Below, in pieces: positions 23,602-35,394 of a stretch of 64,000 nucleotides of DNA; the stretch's first letter is position 1, and every line of letters begins with the position of its first letter. This DNA comes from Cyrtodaria siliqua (lineage: Eukaryota; Mollusca; Bivalvia; Adapedonta; Hiatellidae), in NCBI GenBank assembly GCA_037043455.1, contig JAWPHD010004477.1:123086-187085 (forward strand), given 5' to 3'. Both the position numbers and the translations under genes were made by a program. The notes under the pieces were generated by a model, which was given only the letters and a program-made list of their open reading frames with translations, was not told the origin of the DNA and ran no database searches.

Positions 23602-25395
23602 TGAATCACCTAGAGGGCATACACACCCAAAAGGCTTAGCTCCACTCCAGGAGGCTTAGGCTGTAATGATACATACTAGTAGACGTTGGTTCATGAACAC
23701 AACAATCTTATACAATCATCGTTACACAAACACATCATTTTCTGGTAAATATATGTGAGCCGCTCTCTAATTATGACGTATAGCAATGTACACGTATTCT
23801 GCAACGCCATTTATACGCATCGGAATATATACAGCTATATCATCTCATCGTTAACCACCGTTAACCAATGCACCTAATATACATCGTTATCAATTTAATT
23901 TGTACTACAATTAATGATTTATACGCATCATGATCTCAACGTTAACCAGTGCACCCAATAAACAACGTTATCAATTTAATCATGTACTACAATTAATGAT
24001 TTATACGCATCGGCATATAAACATGTAAATCATAATCTCACCGTCGTCCGTCGGACGGGGACGTAAACCGGCCGGTCCCGTGTATCGGTCTACCCTCCGA
24101 GCACGTAAAAGAACCATAGGAATCTATTCGATAATAAGAGTAGGGTAGGTTCCCGGATTCCTATGTATCCTTTCCTTCTCTCTGGGGCGGCTCTAAATAA
24201 CCTATACTGTGTTGATGAGGCATTAAGCAACATTCAATTCAATGATCTCACCGTTAACCAATGCACCCAATATACAACGTTATCAATTTAATCTTGTATT
24301 ACAATTAATGATTTATACGCATCGGCATATAAACATGTATATCATCATGATCTCACCGTTAACTAATGCACCCAATAGACAACGTGATCAATGTAATCTT
24401 GTATTACAATTAATTATCAACTAATATATCTAACAAAGTTAAATTCATATGATAGTTGTACCAAGTTAATGCTTGAGAAACATATAAAAGTTGACCGGAT
24501 GTAACAATATCTCGAAACAAAATGGCGACGCCCATTGAATACAAATGTACAATAAAATTTCATTTCACCCTTTCCAAACGACTGCTCCAATCAAAGCAAC
24601 TTCCAATATTCCCGGTCATGACTGGAAATAATGCCCAAACCATCATTTCCCATGTTCATTCCGTGACCCACGTGGCAACAGACGCAATTTGCATATCTAC
24701 ACGAAAGGACCCTTAAATAATTGTGTCCCTTGGTAAGATAATATAAGGTAAGATAAGATAAATTTTATTTAAAGTCGGCAAGACGCACACAACAAAATAA
24801 CATAAGCACTCAGGGGCTTTTGAACCGACTATTAACATGAAAAATAGTCAACATTAAAAATTCAGGAGACGTTCTTGATAAAATTTGCAATAAACGTCAA
24901 TAAATACTGATAAAGGTGATCCTTTGAGAGCAACAAAGACAATTCAGAGAATAAAGCAGCAGACTCGGTTTTATTGAGTCTGCTCATGAGAAGTAATGAA
25001 AGAAGCAACACTTCTCACGCCCCCTAGCACCGGCTTAAGCGGTATTCTACTTTAAAGACACCTATATTGGGCTCGCTGGTCCCAAAGGACCAGTAAAAAA
25101 TAACACTACTTTCAAGTAGAAGTCAAAAGTTTCATCTATAAGCACTTATGACTTCTCTACATTATATACAACCTTACCACATCACCTTTCAAAGACAAGC
25201 TTATTGCTCTTATTCAAAAAAAACATTCGCTGGGGAAAATACTACATATTTAGCCTGTAATAATATTACAGCGTTTGTTTAGACAATTACACAATGTGGA
25301 CTTGCCAAGAGGTTTGTGAAGCACTCATCTTCCTATAAGATAATATTTTCGTCAGGTATGGAACGACCGTTTATAGACAAATTGTTGGTATCCAT
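23602..25395 (+). repeat. 1.6-kb tandem duplication, unit B (with 225-bp insertion)
   Basis: Same order as unit A, including the SINE tail at 24035-24240. It differs mainly by the ~225-bp element at 24903-25127 and a ~50-bp deletion near 24560. It runs on without a break into the downstream reverse-transcriptase region, so unit B is the copy continuous with the element. Confidence 0.85.
24903..25127 (-). mobile_element. ~225-bp dispersed element, copy 2, inserted in unit B
   Basis: Unit A preserves the empty site: AAACGTCAAGTTTCATC at about 23338. In unit B the element splits this into ACGTCAA on the left and AAGTCAAAAGTTTC on the right, consistent with a short imperfect target duplication of GTCAA. 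It is the reverse complement of 20375-20593. Confidence 0.8.
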
Positions 25396-26169
25396 ATGGG
25401 TACGAACTGTGCACCCATTGTCGCAGATTTATTTTTATATTGCTATGTTGAGTCTTTCACCAGATGCCCAGGCAGAAGTTATTGAAGCTTTTAATGACAC
25501 CTCTCGGTATCTGGATGACACAATCCTTTATTTTCTACTATGGTTAATAATATATAGTTCAACTTAACAAAGCTAATATTTCTGATACTAACGCTTCTTT
25601 TCTCGATTTACATCTCTCCATTGAAAATGGTGAAATAATTAGCAAAATATATGATAAGAGAGATGATTTTAATTTTGATATTGTTAATTATCCCCATTTA
25701 GATGGGGATGTTCCCCCGAGCAACTTCTTATGGGGTCTATGTCTAAAAATATTCGTTTTTCTAGAGCTTGTATTCGAGTTGAGGACTTTAATATTCGTAA
25801 TCTTTGTATAACTAAAACGCTACTCCATCAGGGCTATATACCGTTACCATAAACTTCGTAAAACCTTTGCACAATTGTATTATCGTAACCCTGATCTTTT
25901 TTCCAAATATAAAAGTAATTTAAGAACTCTTCTGCGACAGGGACTATCACAACCTGACTTTTATGGTGACGTGATTTACAAACTTCGTAAGATCCTTGGT
26001 CATGATGCCACTATGCTTTTCTCTTGAATTGTGCGATGACCGGACAGGCTGTGGACCCTATGATGACGTCTACCTAAAGCCGAAAAGGATGGTGACTTTT
26101 GATGTTTGTCTGCAATATTGTCTTGTCAAGTCGTTTGCCAAGTCATTGAGTACCTTCTTTGTGGCTTTC
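25129..26169 (+). pseudogene. Penelope-like reverse transcriptase remnant
   Basis: Interrupted frames read, in order, as a YDFSTLYTT-like block (about 25140), VGIHMGTNCAPIVADLF-like sequence (ATG at 25396), LSLSPDAQAEVIEAFN, the catalytic RYLDD (25505-25519), ENGEIISKIYDKRDDFNFDI, LDGDVP, and near the end a CAFLFNC/TGQAVDPMM-like tail. This is the motif order of reverse transcriptases I associate with Penelope-like elements; the superfamily is from memory of motifs. Several stops and frame changes make it inactive. The mariner at 26172 interrupts its 3' part, which resumes at 27502. An endonuclease domain is not evident. Confidence 0.65.
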
Positions 26170-26171
26170 TA

Positions 26172-27499
26172 CGAGGGGTGTTCCGTAAATAATGCGACTA
26201 GTATTGATACTAGAATACTATAATCATTTTTGATCAATTGTTTTTACGATTTCCTTTAAAGTACTTCCCCTTAGCCGAAACACACATTTTGAACCGCGCA
26301 ATCCACTTTTGAAAACATTTTTTGTATTCATGAACAGGTACACCCTTAAGACACTGGTAAACAGCAGATCCCAGGGCATTCCTCGAGTTATATCTCTTCC
26401 TAGATAAGTGATTTTTCAGTCTTGGGAAGAGAAAATAGTCGCAGGGGGCCAGGTCTGGCGAGTAAGGTGTGTGCGGGAGAACGGTGATCTTCTCTGACTC
26501 CAAAAAGTCCGTTACAATACGGGCTTTGTGGGACGGGCGCGTTGTCATGCAGAAGACGAACATACTTCACACCTGTTATAGGGCGACGCTGTTTGTAGTA
26601 CTTCTTCAATTGTTTCAATACGACGTTTTTATAAAAAACCGTCCTGTGACAGTTCTGCCTTTTGGCATCGCCGTCTGTATGGCGGGACCGTTGGTAGTGA
26701 AACAAATTGCAAACAGAACCTTCTTAACAGCTCGCGTTCGTTTGGCAATAATTGGTCGTTTCATATTTTTCGTAGCCCAGATTCGGTTAGACTCTTTTCT
26801 TTCTGGCTCATAATAATGGACCCACGTTTCATCACCCGTAACTAAATTCTCAAACGATTTTTTGCTGTATTTCGGATACATTTCCAGAAGTTTTTTCGCT
26901 GTTGTAACCCTTAACTTCTTTTGGTCCTCTGTCAGCAGATGCGGTATCCATCTTTCATTTATTTTCTTAACTTTCAGATGCTTTTTCAAAATTAGATGAA
27001 CTCGTGCTAACGACAAGTTTGTAATCCGAGATAATTGTCTTACTGTGTATCGAGCATCAGTTTTCAGGATTTCACGGATTTTTTCAACGATTTTCTTGGT
27101 CGTTGACGTTACATGACGACCAGGGCTAGCAGTATCTTTCAAGCGCTGTTGCCCGGATTTAAATTTGGCCACCCACCTACAAACAGTACTACACGACATT
27201 TGACCATCCCCGTAAATGTCACACACCTCTTGGTGAATGTCTTTCGGCTTCAACCCAAGTAATGACCTACCTCTAATATAGGCCCTTATTTCAAGCACAT
27301 TTTCTACTCGTTTTCCTGTCATTTTGCATATAGTGTAACGAATACGCTATAAAGCAATGTACATTGCACCAAAGTCAGTGAATGTTTACCTTTGACACGC
27401 GTCAGTGATCACTCTAGCGATACGAAGTGGTTTCATGTAAATAGTGCACGAGTTCCGCGAAATAATACAGCAGTCGCATTATTTACGGAAAACCCCTCG
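26172..27499 (-). mobile_element. Complete mariner element with TA duplication
   Basis: The element is 1,328 bp, bounded by terminal inverted repeats of about 28 bp starting CGAGGGGTGTTCCGTAAATA on the left and CGAGGGGTTTTCCGTAAATA on the right (one mismatch in that stretch). TA at 26170-26171 and 27500-27501 is the target duplication. The uninterrupted paralogous site at 10507-10508 shows the single TA. Length and ends are those of a full-size mariner. The transposase lies on the minus strand and is broken. Confidence 0.95.
26234..27322 (-). pseudogene. Mariner transposase, frameshifted
   Basis: The minus-strand frame starts at ATG 27322 and stays open for 235 codons. It holds the paired helix-turn-helix region (about residues 1-110), WIPHLLTEDQK (about 125-135), and the first catalytic aspartate in GDETW (D164), followed by HYYEPERKESNRIWA. 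The rest lies in two other frames: LLHDNAP, with the second aspartate, and PYSPDLAPCDYFLFP, with the third. Frame breaks fall near 26635, in a T/A run, and near 26530-26560. All catalytic motifs survive, so inactivation looks recent. It may still be mobilised in trans because both ends are intact. Confidence 0.9.
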
Positions 27500-27501
27500 T
27501 A

Positions 27502-27870
27502 GGCTTTTTTTTTTTTTTGTATTTATATATAGACGAGCATATTTGTGTTTTACTTATATTGCCTATTAATGCTGCCTTGTTGGTTAGAGAATAGGCCATG
27601 TCGGGGATTTCTTTATTTACATTTTCCCGTTTTACTGGGATGACAGTATGATAAGTGCGGGGTTTGGTGCACCCTAGAATCTGGTTTAAACCCCCAGCGG
27701 CCTTTTTTGCCACTGACCGTTCCAAGGCGCTAGCGCTATTGTCAACCCTTTTGTGTTTGTGATGTCTTATTTGGCCTTTTATTCATCTTTAAATTTGTTC
27801 TTTGTTTCTGTGTGTGTTTGTGGTTGACTGTCGTCCTTGAATGCTACTTTTCCTGTTCGATTTGTATATA
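27502..27870 (+). mobile_element. 3' part of the Penelope-like element after the mariner
   Basis: Matches 10509-10880: GACGAGCATATTTGTGTTTT, CTTATATTGCCTATT, GGGATTTCTTTATTTACA, GGTTTGGTGCACCCTAGAA, CCGTTCCAAGG, and a closing TTGAATGCTACTTT block. It reads across the mariner with 25129-26169. A short TA run follows at 27865. Confidence 0.75.
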
Positions 27871-28740
27871 TATATATAGTAATAAAATAGCTATATGATC
27901 TAAGAATGGTTAAAATGGCATTATAAAGCCTAATACAAGCAAAAGGCACATTTACAAACTGATTTAAAGTCTAATAAAACATGGATGCATTTTAAGCATT
28001 GTCGAAGCACATATAAGCAGAACACAATACAGACCTAAGAGGGATGAGCAATCTGTAATTAATCTAATATTACATGATAATCTAAAATTACATGATAAAT
28101 TAATTATGCAAAAAGGAACTTTAATTATGTACAATTTAAAATTAAGATTCATACAGCCAGTGTCAATCCTACAGAGGTCAGCCTTAGCAAATGTTGCACA
28201 TGCCACATGCTGCACTCTGTTAAAAGCTAGTTAAGAATGTCTTTATTAAAAACTGAATTTTATAATACATAGCAAAAGCATTTAAGTTAAACAAGTGCTA
28301 AAACTCTTAACACCTCATATCAGATATGAAGAGAACACAGAATACTAAAGCAATTTAAGGCAAGCAGACAAACATATTACTATTAAGCAAAACTAGCACA
28401 GTAATAATAGCAAAACTAATAGTAGGCAAGCAACGCTAACAAATAAATGCTTGATAATAATCAAATCTGATTAGATCAGATAGATTGTAAAATACATTTA
28501 ATTGTTCATGCTGTATCGCACATATAAACTTATTGAATGACCCTGCTTAACTCCGTCTAACAACGCTGTAAAAATGCTTTCCCGTGGTACGTGAATATGT
28601 CATGCAAATGGTGAATATGATGGATTAGCATGTGACTTGCAGATGTCGCCAAGTGCTTACAAGAGCTATGTACGGCCAATACGCTCTACCGAAGATCATT
28701 TTGTGACACACACGTAGATTTCACCGCAGTGTTACAAACT
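27870..28740. other. Anonymous AT-rich DNA
   Basis: No supported gene, tandem repeat or inverted repeat was seen between the Penelope-like 3' end and the LINE. Confidence 0.4.
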
Positions 28741-30852
28741 GCCAAAAAAGAAACAAATAAATAGAAAATTGAAGAAGGGAAGAATGATCCTCGAACTGTA
28801 TGGAAAATATTCAAAGAATATGGGGCATCAAATAAAGGGGGAAAGATAGAACCATTTTAGGTGTTAAAACAAATAATCAATTAATATCTGATGATGTTGG
28901 TATGGCAAACACTTTTAATGATTATTTTGTAACTGTTGCGTCAAAATTGCAGGAAAATATTCAAGTTTCAACTTTTGATGATCTCAAAACATATATCGAT
29001 TCTAAAGTGCCAAGTGATATTGAATTTACCATTCCTGACATTGAGGAAAGTTTTGTGAGAAAGTTTTTGTCTTCGCTTGATATATCAAAAGCAACGGGGC
29101 TGGATTGTATTGGTCCTCGTTTACTTAAATTATCAGCTAATATTATATCCGAAAGTATCACGTATATAATAAATACAAGTTTATCCAGTGGTATATGTCC
29201 AACCACTTGGAAGCAAGCTAAGACCACTCTTTAATAGTGGTTGTAAAGATGACGTTAACAATTACCGTCCAATTTCTATATTACCCACATTATCAAAGCT
29301 AATTGAAAAGTACGTGAATATCAAGTTGACATCATTTCTGAACTACTATAAATTATTATATCAATCTCCAAGTGGTTTTAAATCAGGGCACTCGACCGAA
29401 ACAGCTTTAATACTTTTGATAAATAGTTGAAAGCAATAAATGAAGGAAAATTTGTAGAATGTGTTATGGTAGATTTTCGTAAAGCAGGTGAATCATGATA
29501 TACTGCTTAAAAACCTGAAGCTTTACAGATGCAGCAATCGAATAATATCAAGGGTTTCAGTCATACCTTACAAACCGCAGTCAAGTTGTTACGATAAATG
29601 GTACTATCTTAAACCTATAACATGTGGCGTTCCACAAGGGAGCGTACTTGGGCCATTATTATTTCTATTATTTATAAACGATCTACCTATAACTCTTGGA
29701 GTACAGACTTGTATGCTGATGACACTACAATTTATGATGTACAATTAGATAAGATCACTCTAGAAAGATGGTGTAAAGAGAATGGTATGCTATTAAATAC
29801 GGAAAAAATTTCAAAGTCATGTTCATTACAACTAGAGAGAAACGTGCACATATGAATGATGCTTCATTGGTGCTTAATTATGAAAATATAGAGTTAAAAA
29901 TGACAACAGGCGACAAAATATTAGGTGTAAATATTGATTAAAATATGCAATGGAATAACCATTTACAGTATATTTCCAAAAAAGATATCGTCATGTCTGT
30001 GGCTGTTATCTAGAATACGTTCGTATATATCACAGGAACATATTTAATTATTCTACAATGCATATATACAATCTCATTTTAATTATTGCTGTGTTATTTG
30101 GGGAAACTCTTCTAATACCAATGTATATAGAATTACAAAATTACAAAGAAGAGCAGGCAAAATTACACAAGGTTATGAATATATTAATCTTGAAACTGCA
30201 CGTATTTCTCTAAATATGTTATCGTTTGAAGGAATAGTTTTTCTTCAAAAAGCAAAAAGCATGTACAAAATAGCAAATAAAATGTCCCCGCAAACTAAGC
30301 GACTTGTTTCATATGAGAGTAAATGAGCAAAATACTTCAATGCAACTGAGATCAATTACAAATAGAAATTTCATAATACCTAAGCCAAATAACGAACTAT
30401 TCAAAGGGAGCTTATCATATTCTGGAACTTAGTATGGAATAGTATTCCCCTAGAAATTAAAAACTCTACATCATTGAATATATTTTCCAACAAATGCCTG
30501 AAATGGGTAAAAAGAAAAAATCGAATCCAAATTTAGCATAGTCTAGTTTTCTTTTACATATTGTTAATTCCATGGGTTAAAGCAGTAATGATGGATACAC
30601 TATACAAATGTGTCTATGTTTATGGATACATTATAGTATGTTTATGTTTCATCTTGATTTTAGGCGTTTCATTTTAAAAAATATCAAATTGTCATACTCG
30701 TATGCTTTGACGTGTTCATAAGTATGCCTACAGCTATTTTATAAACGGCGTTTGTTGTATTGTATTTGTAAATATATGTTATTAAGAGGGCCTCAAGGAA
30801 GATTGGCTATGCCAACTGAGTCACCCTCTATAAATAAAGAAATTACTTACTT
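28740..30852 (+). pseudogene. Non-LTR retrotransposon (LINE) remnant, 5'-truncated
   Basis: Broken frames give, in order, [91 protein letters not shown], the YADD catalytic box (about 29712), WCKENGMLLN, and a downstream thumb region. This order is typical of CR1/Jockey-type LINE polymerases; the clade is inference. Apurinic endonuclease and gag are missing. The 3' end is preserved: a GGCTATGCCAACTGAGTCAC segment and a short AAATAAAGAAATTACTTACTT-like tail. Many stops and frameshifts show that it is inactive. Confidence 0.85.
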
Positions 30853-31347
30853 CCCAAATTCCCATCTTTATTTAATGCTTACCAGTGAAATAGTGGATTT
30901 TAGCAATGCAATTTCATACCTGTGAAATATAGTTCTATTTTTTCACTGCCGGAACTACTTCTTTTTCAATATCAACAATTTATTTGTTTAGAAAATAACA
31001 GTTTAATATATATCATTTGTCTGTAAATGTTTTAACTAAGAAAATGAGCTATAGTTTTTAAAACTGGACAAGTATTTCATAATTGTTTTCATTTACAGTG
31101 AAAAATGTCGGTCATTTTTTTAAAAAACTACTTTTTTCAGGAAGTTGCTATACAAGTTATATCATTTGATTGGAAATAACTAATCTAAGAAAATGAGTCA
31201 TGGATTATTGAAATCGGTTAAGTAGTTTAGAAGTTATGGGGAATTAAAAACAGCAATTTTATCATACTAACCAAATGACGTCAACTTTTTTATTTTATTT
31301 TTCTGCATACTGCAGTACACTTTGATTAGAAAGCATAAAATAAAAAG

Positions 31348-31500
31348 AAAATGTGTTGTTTTGTCGTGAATAACAGATTTTATTTCATCTCGAAGTAATC
31401 AAACTTCAGTATTTTCACTCATGCTTCGCATTCGTGAAAATATAGTTTTCACAATTCTCGATGATATAAAATCTGTTATTCACTCCAAAACAACAAATAT
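31348..31500. repeat. Inverted repeat, hairpin-type MITE core
   Basis: Arms at about 31348-31393 and 31459-31500 share GTTGTTTTG, GTGAATAACAGATTTTAT and TCATCTCGA. The ~65-bp loop carries a smaller nested pair around GTATTTTCAC and GTGAAAATA. The right arm ends just before a 36-bp tandem repeat. Confidence 0.75.
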
Positions 31501-31524
31501 CCTCTATTTATTCATACATGGATT

Positions 31525-31666
31525 ACACAGGTCATACTTGTAATGTCTGTGCTTGTACACACACAGGTCATACTTGTAATGTCTGTGCTTGTACATACAC
31601 AGGTCATACTTGTAATGTCTGTGCTTGTACATACACAGGTCATACTTGTAATGTCTGTGCTTGTAA
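31525..31666. repeat. 36-bp tandem repeat (4 units)
   Basis: Units of exactly 36 bp (GGTCATACTTGTAATGTCTG, then TGCTTGTACATACACA) start at about 31530, 31566, 31602 and 31638. Because 36 is a multiple of three, both strands give periodic Cys/His-rich or Tyr/Lys-rich open frames. These are not evidence of a protein. Confidence 0.95.
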
Positions 31667-31674
31667 CTATCTAG

Positions 31675-31710
31675 CGGTCTCAGTAGCTCAGTCGATAACG
31701 ATGGCACGAA
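31675..31710 (+). repeat. tRNA-like 5' half (A box only)
   Basis: GGTCTCAGTAGCTCAGTCG contains a perfect A-box match, TAGCTCAGTCG. No B box follows, and the sequence continues into the ~110-bp repeat. It is a truncated SINE head. Confidence 0.4.
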
Positions 31711-32070
31711 ATACCTAAATCTACACAAACACCCTAATTTAGCTTCAGAAGTTACACTATACACATATAATGTGGCACGAAAGTATATGTGTGTAATTTT
31801 AACTTACGAAAAACAAATCTTTACCCAAATCTACCAATTTTAGCTTCAGAAGATATGTGGCACTGAAAGTATAGGTGTATATTGTAACTTCAGAAACTCA
31901 AATCCTTACCCAAATATACCATATTTAGCTTCTTAAGTTGCAATACACATATATAATGTGGCACGAAAGTATGTGTACAGTGTAACTTCTGAAACACACA
32001 TCCTTACCCAAATCTAGCAATTTTAGCTTCAGAAGATGCACTTTACACATATAATGTGGCACGAATAGTG
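31711..32070. repeat. ~110-bp degenerate tandem repeat (about 3 units)
   Basis: Each unit contains CTTACCCAAATCTA, TTTAGCTTCAGAAG, ACACATATAATGTGGCACGAA and GTGTAACTT in order. The array leads directly into the SINE head at 32070. Confidence 0.8.
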
Positions 32071-32325
32071 GATAAGGCCTTGGCTTCAGAGCTACGGCCT
32101 ACAGACCTTTGCCCTGCGTGAGTTCGCTCCCTGGTGGAGGCACGCCATCCTCCATCTCATCTCCCTCTGAGTTGCAGTTGAATTGGGGTTTTACGGAGCA
32201 CCAACACATAAAGGTTATATGGCGCCAACAGGAATGAACATTCCAGGCTCAAACTCCATATCTAGATTAAAATATGCAGAATGGGCCTAGAACCCTCTCA
32301 CCTGCAGCATTGCTGCGAATTCTCT
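32070..32325 (+). repeat. tRNA-derived SINE with GGGGTTTTACGG body
   Basis: The head (GTGGATAAGGCC, then GTGAGTTCGCTCCC) is followed by a body: TTGAATTGGGGTTTTACGG, CACATAAAGGTTATATGGCG, GAATGAACATTCCAGGCTC and GGGCCTAGAACC. The body recurs without the head at 39745-39915, and the head recurs without the body at 395-475. Together they define one family. Confidence 0.65.
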
Positions 32326-32744
32326 TGTACCAAAATATGTAATATACCAATTAATCACATTTTGAAGATTTTTCAATACCTGCCTTTATTCAAAATGGAC
32401 TACTTTTAATTGCTTTCATGGCCTACTTTTCAATGCTGGAAAATTAAAAACAACAAATCTGGTTTTTTTTTCAATAAAGAAGTTTATTTCATAGTGAACT
32501 GTGTATTTAAAGAAAAATGACAGCATTTGCAAAGATTTTAAACATTCATGAAAAAGGCGTTTATCTTTTTATGGAAAACATTTATATAAAAGTATTGTTG
32601 TTTAACCATTTTCAACTTGTAAAGTAACAAATGAACACATAACATTCCAAACCAAAATATATGTTAGCAATGGCAGGTAAAGCCTTTATACTTACTTCAA
32701 TTACACGTATATAAATAAACATGGCCTTCTTCCAATCAGGCTAT

Positions 32745-33052
32745 TTAAAGGGACATTGCAATCTTGATTCTTTAAAAATATTGAAAATATTGTAACGCTA
32801 CATTAGTTTGGTTTACAACTTAAATACTTGCAAATCATAAGACAAATTAGCTAGTAAAAAAACAAATATAAAGTCTAAATCAATGCATCAATTACTTAGT
32901 AAAACTTAAATATTCAACAAAACGTATGGTAAAAGAATGTTGTTTTTATTTCTCTAATATTTAAGAGCAGCCTCTAAGTAAAGTGGACATTAAATAAAAG
33001 AATCACGATACATATTAATACTTCAGGCTCAAGATTGCCACGTCCCTCTTAA
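32745..33052. mobile_element. TTAA-flanked MITE, 308 bp
   Basis: TTAA at 32745-32748 and 33049-33052 flank inverted ends: AGGGACATTGCAATCTTGA on the left; on the right the reverse complement is GAGGGACGTGGCAATCTTGA. There is no internal frame. It is a piggyBac-type non-autonomous element. Confidence 0.75.
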
Positions 33053-33999
33053 ACATACATGGTAGAATATTTTACTGTTTTTATATTTAAATACGTACTA
33101 AAGGGTATTTTAAATTTAATCTAAACAGCTAAAAATATATATAATTTCAATACATTTGAATGTAAATTTAATAATGTAAGGCCATGTTTATTTAACATCT
33201 TGACAAGATTATTTTATTTACCCTGATTGTACTGGATACAAGTAATAAGCCAAGATGTCTCTAGTGTTAAATCTGTATTAATCCAAAGGCAGATTACAAT
33301 CAAACGTTGAATAGCACTTTTTTATTTTGAATAGCACTTCTAAGTTTTTGAATAGCACTTCTAAGTTTGTCATAGGGGGTATACAATTTGCATACATACT
33401 AGCACATGTTACAGGTCCAATAGTTAACGTGGTATTAAGGCCAAATAAAATTATACATGTTTACTGTAACATTGTTGGAAAACAATGGGTTGGAAGGTCG
33501 GCTCATTATTTAATTTTATTTTATTTAGTGTTGTTTTTTATAAGTGAAGAGTGCAAGCTTGAGAACATTAGATTTGAGTGGTTGACTTTATTTTATCTTG
33601 CTTTGTACAGAAAAAATACACTCGCATTTTTGGTGTTTTTTTTTTGCGAGTGTGCTTGCACACTACCCACAACACCCACACCCCAACCCCTTTAAAGTCG
33701 GTCGGGTTACAATAAACACAGGTATTACTTTATTTGGCCTTAAGTGATATTCAAAAGGGCCGTAAGGCACGAACATGCTGAACTTTCATAATGCTTAACT
33801 TTCATAATGGCTGTTTAAATACAGTGACATCATGTTCAACCACATGTATTCAATCGTCAAATATACATTTATTTTGCTCATCATGTTACACTTTTCCATG
33901 TGTGATGGTATAATAAAAAGAACAAACAAGTATGTAATATGCGTAGAATATAAATTTAAAGTTTTTGTGAAAACGCTTCATAAAGAGAAAAAAATATGA
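33053..33999. other. AT-rich DNA with a 22-bp repeat
   Basis: Three units of GAATAGCACTTCTAAGTTTT-like sequence lie at about 33308-33370. A 122-codon frame at 33327-33695 begins inside this repeat, lacks any recognisable motif and ends in low-complexity sequence, so I do not call it a gene. Confidence 0.5.
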
Positions 34000-34039
34000 G
34001 GTTGTGTGATTCTGATTCTATTAGGCGAATGTAAGATCA

Positions 34040-34275
34040 GTAAATCGAGAGTAACAAACATAATTCTGTTTATAATTAAATAACATTAAAAAGATTGGAG
34101 CTAAAACCGAACCTTGCGAAATACAAATGTACAAGTAATGCCGTTTTCAAAACGGATACAAAGTCTGATTGTGCCTAGCAATGCAGAATTGCCAAACTGA
34201 TATTGTCCATAAAGGAGACATGGAATCCTATTTAGATTGGTTCTAACATTAATATTTTTATTTTCTGCTATGAAA
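34040..34275 (-). repeat. Dispersed repeat pair, copy 1 (weak RT-like trace)
   Basis: Near match to 35395-35630. On the minus strand one frame reads ISQGSVLAPI (copy 2 reads LQGSVLAPI), resembling the QGSVL.P block of LINE polymerases. No second motif supports this, so the RT origin is only a possibility. Confidence 0.6.
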
Positions 34276-35394
34276 GCACTAAAAGTGTATTCATGTATAA
34301 ATTATTCCATAGTGAAATCTCATGTTTTAACCACAAATATTAAATTAAGCTGGACAAAAAGGTATGCACTTAGAAACATCGAACACAATCAGAAATATCT
34401 ATATGCGGCATTAACATTTTACTAATGTTTTAAAAGCAAATAACCCCACCCAATAAATCAATAAATGAAAAGAATGTTTCCCACTCCCAAACTAATGATA
34501 CATCTATAAACCTGAATCAGTTTGTAAACTACCTGTAACCATCGTCGCAATTTCACAAGCAGCTTCCAATCTTACTCACAAAATATAAAATAATTAAAGT
34601 GTATTTGTGCTGGTACTTTTAATTTCAGATATGTGACAGAAAACATTTTTTACAAGACAATCATTTTGTGATAAATTTACGTTTTAAAATGCTGAAGAAG
34701 ACAAAGCAATAGCTGGGGGAAATCAAAGGCAATGTAAAAACATTCGAAAAAACAACAAACAAATAATTGTCCAATTTGACAATAAAACAATGCATCGTAT
34801 ACAACCAATTGTAAAACTTCCATCGTTTCAACACACCTGTATTCTGTTGTTTTGCTTGCCCGTCTGGAAATGTTAACTTGCTCAATAATTCACCTTATCT
34901 AGACATATTCTTATACTCTTATACTGCAACAAAATTGCAACCATGTTGGTAAAACATATAAAAAAAATAATAATAAAAAAATAACAATATGCACCACCTG
35001 AAGATAATCATAGAAAAATGTTTATAAAAATATCATATTAGAAAACTTCTGATCAAGTAATTTATTAAAACAAAAAAACAGGAACACATTTGTTATATTA
35101 ATGGTATATCATGTTATTAATTTGTTATCAAGATATTTTTTTATTTAAATAAAATTAAAACTGTTAATGAAAAAGTTCAGAAATAAAAGAGGAGCTTTAA
35201 ATGACCAATCACATAGGGCGACCAAGCTCACGAGTGACCAACCAACCAAACTGGATGACTTACTATTTTGGGGTAACTGATTTATTTGAATGACTGCCAA
35301 TGTTACTGCTTACTGATCTAATAGTGAAAGAAAGTAAAAATGGAAAACCACTTGGTTGAATCAAATTGTTAACACTGATTAGTAAATTGAGAAT

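Noticed and set aside
31504..31764. Cys-rich (NVCAC) and Tyr/His/Lys-rich periodic frames
   Set aside because: The 36-bp unit is divisible by three, so every frame without a stop stays open. There is no sign of a start, splice sites or flanking coding sequence.
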